Shown here: positions 9,330 to 15,273 of the stretch, piece after piece | Numbering within the stretch: position 1 is the first letter of the stretch | Layout: each line of letters starts with the position of its first letter | Source of the DNA: Hemicentrotus pulcherrimus | Taxonomy: Eukaryota > Echinodermata > Echinoidea > Camarodonta > Strongylocentrotidae | Length of the DNA stretch: 15,273 nt | Reading direction: 5' to 3' | Assembly (NCBI GenBank): GCA_003118195.1 | Contig: BEXV01002038.1 | Location: 15,545-30,817, forward strand | Program-made: the position numbers and the translations under genes | Notes under the pieces: generated by a model | Databases searched by the model: none | Seen by the model: the letters and a program-made list of their open reading frames with translations, nothing else | What the model was told of the DNA's origin: nothing

Positions 9330-10520
9330 CGCCACGTGTTCGTGTAGTCCCATATACATCTTTCTGTGTACAGTGTTTGTAACTTTACCAGATTTCTTAT
9401 CATTTTGATGATTCCAGAACCTTGCAATACACACAAATTCTTAAATGCTAGATTGCAACCTTTTCTGGTCGATTCCACACCGTTTCTTTCACAATGCAAT
9501 CGCATGACCAGAACTCAACTTCATCTTTAAATATATGTTATTTACTCCAGTTATTTAAGTTGACTTGGCCTCTACTTTCAAATACACAGTCTTCAACGAT
9601 ATTATAGGGACCCTGTTTCCTCAAAGCATTGATCAAACTGATTTGAGAATCTATCACGTACAGGAGTGGAGAGAACGACCGAGCATTAATAACAGTATTG
9701 TCATGTGAACGTTGTGCGTTTTCTTAATGATGTTGAAGCGTCAAAAAGACGCCAAACAAGTGCGACCTATGACATTTCAGTTAAAAGATATGTGATGAGT
9801 GATACGGGCAATTGAAACTGTCTTGTTATTTATAGTATACCACATTTCTGGTTCTTTCTTCAGGTTTCGCATAAAATACGTCTTCAGCTTCTTTTGTGAT
9901 GGTGTGCGGAAGGGTGCACTTCTGTTGAGCGCTTTTGTATACTCGTAAATTGATACGATAATATGTGTCGAACACGGTTAACGAGCCATAATTACAGTAG
10001 GATTCTAAGTCAAAGACTTGACATGATTATAATTATCTAAACACGTTTCACGCAGAGTTCCTCTTTTTCTTTTAATAACAAAATTATATCGAATCAAGCT
10101 GAATAAGGAGCATTAGACCTCTTTCTAGACCTTCAATATCTATTACAATGATCACTATCTAAACAAAATCCATTACAACATTCGGGATGTTTAAAACAGG
10201 TCAATGAATAAATTAGGCTTTGTACCTTTGGCTTTTCGTATAACCCCATGCAGTCAGTATTGAAAAGTTCGTGTATGATAATGTCTTGACAAGATCGCGT
10301 TTGTAACGATGCCAAATGGACAGGCACTGTAGCCTGATGCTATAGATAACAATCTTTGGGGTTGTTTTATGATGCTCGGGATTAGCTGTACATTGACCCG
10401 ATTTATAGAGAGCATCTACAGAGTAGTAGTTGGGTCCGGTAAGGGGATACTGGCTGTAGGGTGGGGTAGAGATCAGAGCTATTAGATGGATTCAACGCAA
10501 CGGAACAAGGTTGGGGTGTT

Positions 10521-10543
10521 GGTGTGTGTGTGTGCTTTTTTTT
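10521..10543. repeat. Short (GT)n followed by T8
   Basis: About seven GT units at 10521-10534 are followed by a C and eight T. It is a small simple repeat of the CA/TG class, also seen in expanded form near 11700. Confidence 0.88.
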
Positions 10544-10672
10544 CACATTGAAAACCTCTTATCTCTGCTTCTTCGGTTTTAAGAATAGTATGTAGCAATC
10601 AAGAGTAGGTACGAGATCAGTGGTGCTGAGTTATGTCTGGACGAATCGTATTTAATGTCTAANTATACGTTT

Positions 10673-10734
10673 CCCCTCCCCCTCCATTTCGTTTTGTCTT
10701 TTCCCATTTTTCCTCATTTGAGGGGGGCGGGGGC
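10673..10734. repeat. C-rich run facing a G-rich run
   Basis: A CCCCTCCCCCTCC segment (about 10673-10685) is followed some 35 bases later by GAGGGGGGCGGGGG (about 10720-10733). The two are largely complementary and could form an imperfect GC-rich hairpin, or each strand could form a G-quadruplex or i-motif. The undetermined base at 10663 lies just upstream, which suggests difficult sequencing through this structure. Confidence 0.6.
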
Positions 10735-11481
10735 GTGCCCTTTTTCTTCACCACTATATAGACCATGTAGACGTGATGGAAGGATGCACCAACTTAATCT
10801 TAACTAGAAAACATATAAAGTAATTGCAGGGCCCACGAACATGCTCCAGTCGCTATTAATCACGAACATTTGACGTTTTTATACCCATTCCAGGAACGTG
10901 ATACACGTAGTTAATACGTGATCTCATCCACTTTCATTAAAAAACGACTGTAATACTGCGAGTGGGTGTTCATCTTGACTGGAAAAAGCACACTACTTTA
11001 TATGTTTTAGGGAGGATATTGATTCGCCAGGTGGCGTACAGTTTTAGACTAAGCATCAATTGAATCTGGTGTTTAATTTGATTGTTTCAAAATTCGTCGT
11101 TTGATGAACAAAAAGAAAAACCATTCACATCGATATAATTATACTGATTAAGAGTAAACCTATACTGCAACATCACAACGAGGTCATTATACTTGTAATA
11201 TTCATGACATTTACCAATTGCAGATGATAACATCTGTATCTCAAAATATCACTCTTTTTACCGTCGTCAACGTAATGGCCCGTGATAATTTATTATAGAA
11301 GAAAATACAAATTGTACTTACCATCATTATCATTAGATTGAAACGTTAATAATCATTATAAACCCGTCTATTTACCTCTCGTTTCTACAGCGATAACCGA
11401 AAACACATTTGTATACACCTCCCTTTCTTTATCTGGATGACCCCCAGGAAATATTAATTCTTATCCCGCTCGCTCTACAGG

Positions 11482-11546
11482 AGGTGCATATTTGTATCTG
11501 AGAAGACAATCCAAGCCCCTCTCATCAGGGGCTTCTTCAGGCACTT
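11482..11546 (-). ncRNA. Hammerhead-ribozyme-like relic (degenerate core)
   Basis: On the minus strand, reading from 11546, there is a helix strand AAGTGC, then CTGAAGA (11540-11534), which fits the hammerhead CUGANGA core. A perfect 7-bp hairpin follows: AGCCCCT, loop GATGAG, AGGGGCT (11533-11514). After a 27-base segment GCACCT (11487-11482) can close stem I with five of six pairs. The required GAAA after stem II is replaced by TGGA, and stem III is weak, so a working ribozyme is not expected. Penelope-like retroelements are known to carry hammerhead motifs in their terminal repeats, so this could be a decayed fragment of one. Chance resemblance remains possible. Confidence 0.3.
11513..11534. 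repeat. Perfect 8-bp GC-rich hairpin, 6-base loop
   Basis: AAGCCCCT at 11513-11520 and AGGGGCTT at 11527-11534 flank the loop CTCATC. It is the most stable compact hairpin I can see in the window. It has no T-run after it on either strand, so it is not terminator-like. It forms stem II of the hammerhead-like relic on the minus strand. Confidence 0.85.
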
Positions 11547-11611
11547 AGCTGGTTTCAAGAGGGTAACATATTTAATCTGCGCAAATACCAAAACATAAAA
11601 AGGCCTCCTTT

Positions 11612-11921
11612 CCCCCCTCCCCGTTCTCTCTCTTTCTCTCTCCCATATCATGCTCTCTTCGTTACACACAAAAACACCCATAACTCTCCCTCTCTCCCGC
11701 ACACACACACACACACACACACATAGACACACACAAACACATACACACACACACACACACATCCCTCTTGTCTTTCCCTTAATCTTTACTTTCCCTTCCC
11801 TCACTCTCCTTCCCAACATTTGTTCCCTCTCGTTGTGTCTATCATCAATCTCTCTTTTTCCTCTCCCGTTTCTTTCCACAATTTATCTATATGTCTCCCT
11901 GTATCCACGTTTGTGGGTGAG

Positions 11922-11961
<40 letters not shown>

Positions 11962-12057
11962 ACTCTCTCTATTTCTCTACTTATTCCACCTTTCTTGTCT
12001 CTCTTTTCGTCTATCTGTCAAGTCTTTCCTCCGTCACTATATCCACGCCTCCGTCCA
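11612..12057. repeat. Large polypyrimidine tract with two (CA)n blocks and GTCT repeats
   Basis: About 450 bases are dominated by C and T on the plus strand. Two CA runs, about 11699-11724 and 11728-11761, are separated by short interruptions (TAGA, AAA, TA). A GTCT tetranucleotide run sits at about 11937-11953 between CT runs. The repeats of the complementary strand are GT and GA. Open frames on both strands (134 and 138 codons) encode Thr/His, Val/Cys, Ser/Leu and Arg/Glu strings and are artefacts of the repeat. Confidence 0.94.
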
Positions 12058-12086
12058 AAAGTCTAGCCTCAGCGCCAAGATAAGTG

Positions 12087-12096
12087 ACTCGCGAGA
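12087..12096. promoter_or_regulatory. Near-match to the TCTCGCGAGA promoter motif
   Basis: ACTCGCGAGA differs by one base from the palindromic TCTCGCGAGA element found in many vertebrate housekeeping and bidirectional promoters. The core CTCGCGAG at 12088-12095 is a perfect palindrome with two CpG. No TATA box, initiator or first exon can be identified next to it, so a promoter is only suggested. Confidence 0.25.
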
Positions 12097-12781
12097 TTTA
12101 GGAAGCCCTAGTAGCGTTTTACCTGATTTACTCCGCTCAGCGGTATTTTCTGAAACTTTCTTTCTTCGTCTGTCTTTCAATTCATGAGAAGAGGGAGAAA
12201 TACAACTGTCTCCATTACGGCAAAGGGGTAATCCTGCGTAAACGAAGTCGAGTCAATTTGACGGAGACGCATTTTCTCCTCGATAAGTACAGAGTCGCAT
12301 GGGGTGGGGGGTATTCTAAAAGTGACAATGTTTCCAAACAAATCCTGGTTAAGCTAGACCAGTCCGTCAAACCTAGCAATCCAAAATGATTTCGCGCTTT
12401 ACGGATTGGAGGCGTCTTCTTGCGGGATTCCGCACAATGATTTGAAACTAACACTTCAGGACTGAGTGCAGACACGAAAGCGCAGCTATATTCAAATATG
12501 CAATTTATATCTCACTTGGTACTCTTCTGAGGCACTTATCTACCCAGAATTGTAGATTTAATGGGAAATATGGCTACTTATTAAGCTTCATGATTGTCTG
12601 CAACAAGACCCCCAGCATCATTGTCCGAAGACCGAGTCATGACTCCTTTTGAAACACAAATGAAAGTGATCACCGTTCATCATCCTGGCTTGAGATCAAA
12701 TCGAGATAATGTACACGTACTGTGCTAGGCCGTATCATGTAGCTAAGCAAACGACAGACACGCTTCAAACATGTACCGTAA

Positions 12782-12826
12782 AACAGCATGCTGTTCTAAT
12801 TGGCGGCCCTGGCTTGATCACGTGAT
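12782..12826. repeat. Two perfect palindromes, one holding a CACGTG E-box
   Basis: AACAGCATGCTGTT (12782-12795) is a 14-bp perfect palindrome. ATCACGTGAT (12817-12826) is a 10-bp perfect palindrome centred on CACGTG, the site bound by Myc/Max, USF and MITF-type bHLH-zipper factors. They are 21 bases apart. A single 14-bp palindrome is about what chance allows in 15 kb, so function is unproved. Confidence 0.55.
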
Positions 12827-13004
12827 AACATTTTAACGCGCTATTCCAGGTGTGTGTTGTCAAGGCCGTTAGTGTAAATGGCTTGCACATTAAGTAGTTT
12901 GGCATTAATTAAGATTTGGAACACGGGGTGAATGTTATTAGAGGGAAGAGCATTGGTGTGATGCACCCAATCAACATATTTTGAAAGAACACTACGTTCT
13001 TTAC

Positions 13005-13017
13005 AAAAAAAAAAAAA
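13005..13017. repeat. A13 homopolymer
   Basis: Thirteen consecutive A. No polyadenylation-type signal or duplicated flank is visible that would mark it as a retroposed tail. Confidence 0.88.
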
Positions 13018-13540
13018 CTGTAATGAAAATGCATCGACAGTGGACCGCAAAAAGGTGTTAGCGATTGCACTTCAATTAATGATCAAGATCTTTAAGTGAC
13101 CGGTTTTTACCATACTCATTTTCCCCAATTAGACTGAGGTGATATAAAAACCTTTGGGAAAACGGTTTTTGAAATCTCGAACTCCAATCATAAATATCTT
13201 GATAATCAGACAAGCGATCGGTTGATAAACGTCATGGGATTCCTGACTGACCTGAAGGTTTATAATTATGATTGCAGCATGAGCTAAATCCAGGATTTTG
13301 TTTAGAATCTGAGACAAAGATACAAAGTCCCTTTAAGGGTATTAAAATAATGATCTATCAGCGTCCTGAAGGTGTGGTGGACATAATGGAGAAAACCAAT
13401 CAACCGAATGAGCAAAAGTATAATCAACTTTGGAAACTAAACTCGTCTAGGCGCCATGAATAAAAAGCCCATTATACTTTTAAACCATAGGCCGTATATA
13501 CATGTAGATGGGTAATCGCAACCGCTTCATTTGTGTTTGA

Positions 13541-13552
13541 ATATATATATAT
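13541..13552. repeat. Short (AT)6 run
   Basis: Six AT units form a minor simple repeat within AT-rich DNA. Confidence 0.88.
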
Positions 13553-15211
13553 CTTTTTAGTCTTTTTAATGGAATGGAAAAATAAATAACAACTGCAACG
13601 AATACTATTTCACATACATTGCAAGACTTTGTTTTACATTTTTAAAGTTAAGCTTTATAGGTAGTACAGAATTAGAAAACTCGACAATAAAATGTTATGA
13701 AATGTTACATTGTATGTAGTCATCAGCGTTCAGCATTTAAAAAAAAGAGAGGAATATTCGTCAAATACCGACATTTGAATATGACTAGATAATAAACTTT
13801 GCTTACATTCGATCATTCACTACATAATGTTGTTAGAAGCTTGTTCGGCATAGCAACAACCCAATATACAGTCGTTAAATCAGGTAGTCGCACAAATTAA
13901 GGCGTTCCATGAAGAAAACAAATCTATAACTTTGGATGTACAGTACTAGCAAACTGGACTGTCCTAAATGAAAGTGTATTATCCATATTGTCTTAAAGTA
14001 CAACTTCAATGCCTAACTAAGATGACCTTTGATCACCTTTAACAAAAAAGGGGGTGTCATGAATACCGTACTTAGCTTAGGTCTTTCAACGATCTAAAAT
14101 TATTCCCTCATGAACAGGCATACGATGAGCTATACCATTCATCGCCCAAGCAATTCATAATCACGAAAATGTTCTCCAATCATGTCTGTAAACCCCCCTA
14201 GGGCTGTAAAAATATGTCGAGAGCCCCACAAAAGCAGAATGGTGCTTCACCTCCCTCTCATCTTAGGTTGCATGAATAGCTACCCCCTTCGGGAAAGAGA
14301 AAGGTTAACATTCAACTCCTCTTATAAATGAAAACCTGAAATGATTTCAACTCTCGGATGTTAGCGCTTCATTGCAGAAACAATGACCGTCGACGATGAA
14401 ATGAATAAGTCTTGATATTCCCCTTGCTCCGGTAACAAAGCTAAGGTTCCAAGTTCACTCTTGCTTTAGTTTTCAATACTTTTCATGCCCAGAAACTATT
14501 TCCCCCCAATCTGGTATGTAGTGGTGATGGAGAAAGCGAGGTCGACAACTTTTCATTTTCAGCCCATTTTGCTACGTTACATCATGTGGTAGCAATTATT
14601 GAGAAAGGAGTGCTTTTCACAGTAATTGACTGATGATTAACGCATGCACAATTTCCCTCAATTCGTATCGCTCGTAGATATAACATTATAAATGAAAATT
14701 CACATACCCCTTTTTTCATACATTATATTTTTTTTTCGTACGACAAAAGGACGAAATATTATGTTTCCTTGACTGCACACCTAATAAAGGACACGTGCAT
14801 TCGGGTATGGACGTAAAGTATTATGCATTTCCTAAAATAAACTTTCGCCAATTTAATCAATGACTTCAGCATATGAACACGTTCGAGTGTTTTGACACTT
14901 TCTGAAGTGCGAGGGTTGAAAAGTCGACAGCCCTATACTTCTTTTATATTTGCAACACGTTATCATCCTTTCAGTAAACATTTTCAGAATGAATAACTTC
15001 AACTACTCAAAATGTTGACGACAACGGTGCAAACGTGCATTCACACAAATACGAGGAACAAGCACAGCACTACATCTATTCAATTTCCTCATAGTGTGTA
15101 AATAAGGAACGAAATTGATAAATTATACAATTCATTCATTGCCGCTACGGAATCTACATTATTATCTCATTAATATTTCAGCAATTGATAAAACTATATG
15201 ACATTAAAGTG
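13553..15211. other. AT-rich non-coding DNA
   Basis: No open frame worth reporting on either strand. Besides the motif at 14023-14038, only isolated words are visible: a CCCTAGGG palindrome at 14196-14203 and ACGTGCATT at 14793 and 15033. Best read as intergenic or intronic. Confidence 0.72.
14023..14038. promoter_or_regulatory. Overlapping nuclear-receptor DR4-like and TCF/LEF-like sites
   Basis: On the minus strand AGGTGA and AGGTCA lie in direct repeat with a four-base spacer (14038-14023), a spacing used by thyroid-receptor and LXR-type heterodimers with RXR. The plus strand of the same bases contains CCTTTGATC (14026-14034), a full match to the TCF/LEF consensus. Each is a motif match only; no enhancer or target gene can be assigned from this window. 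Confidence 0.3.
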
Positions 15212-15273
15212 ACGGAGAAAGGAAGAGGGAGAGAGGGATATAGGGGAGAGAGAGGGAGAGAGAGAGAGAGAGA
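15212..15273 (+). repeat. GA-rich tract cut by the window end
   Basis: A purine-only stretch with GGA, GGGA and GA units becomes near-pure GA from about 15253 to the last base. The window stops inside it, so its true length is unknown. Assemblies often break in such tracts. Confidence 0.92.

Larger units (their letters stand above)
9331..11474. other. Non-coding AT-rich DNA, one ambiguous base
   Basis: About 2.1 kb without a supportable gene; stop codons are frequent in all frames and the longest open frame is short. It contains a GT/T8 simple repeat at about 10521-10543, an undetermined base at 10663, C-rich and G-rich runs facing each other at 10673-10734, and four ACGT cores at 10873-10919. 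The region around 11342-11410 shares short words with 170-220. Confidence 0.7.
12058..13540. other. Non-coding DNA with CpG-containing motifs
   Basis: The stretch 12061-12480 has a more even base composition and more CpG than its neighbours, and an 86-codon minus-strand open frame (12215-12475) that I do not recognise. It is the least repeat-like open frame in the window, but without splice or homology evidence it is not called a gene. Two palindromes sit at 12782-12826. An A13 run is at 13005-13017. Confidence 0.6.

Noticed and set aside
11482..11546. An active hammerhead ribozyme
   Set aside because: The GAAA core is absent and stem III is weak. Only a relic or look-alike can be supported. 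Using the CTGATGAG in the hairpin loop as the core instead leaves no partner for stem II.
11475..12066. Long open frames on both strands (134 and 138 codons)
   Set aside because: They are translations of CA/GT and CT/GA simple repeats (Thr/His, Val/Cys, Ser/Leu strings). Overlap of two long frames on opposite strands is expected of such repeats.

Overview
This window looks like gene-poor nuclear DNA from a eukaryote. It is visibly AT-rich, has no credible operon, ribosome-binding-site pattern or recognisable protein family on either strand, and is unusually dense in GA/CT, CA/TG, TTC/GAA and AT microsatellites. That combination, with CpG-containing words still common, fits a marine invertebrate genome (echinoderm, lancelet or mollusc are all possible). 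This assignment is an inference from style; no gene in the window fixes the taxon. A single ambiguous base at 10663 and the way the window ends inside a GA tract are typical of a draft assembly.

Layout: 1-2560 is AT-rich non-coding DNA with a C10 hairpin and small tandem repeats. A first purine tract (2561-2740) and a compound CT-CA-TA microsatellite (3553-3660) bracket a stretch with CpG-containing inverted repeats. 3760-5282 is featureless AT-rich DNA. A TTC/CT tract (5283-5383) and a GA tract (5643-5774) follow. 5775-7873 is non-coding with several hairpins. A pyrimidine-only style tract fills 7874-8161. 8162-9330 holds a nested-palindrome block (8428-8520), an ATC repeat, a possible transposon terminus (about 9085-9118) and a G11T6 run. 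9331-11474 is mostly unique DNA. At 11482-11546 the minus strand shows a hammerhead-ribozyme-like fold with a decayed core, lying beside a large CA/CT tract (11612-12057). The rest (12058-15211) is non-coding with a few possible regulatory motifs, and the window closes in a GA tract (15212-15273).

No protein-coding gene is annotated. Every open frame is short (138 codons at most); the longest are translations of simple repeats (Ser/Leu, Arg/Glu or Thr/His strings), and the others show no family, domain or codon signal that I recognise. I cannot exclude small exons of an unrecognised gene, or that the whole window is intronic. I did not find a convincing new biological system. The observations most worth a second look are the hammerhead-like relic at 11482-11546, the nested palindromes at 8428-8520 and the composite TCF/nuclear-receptor-like motif at 14023-14038.
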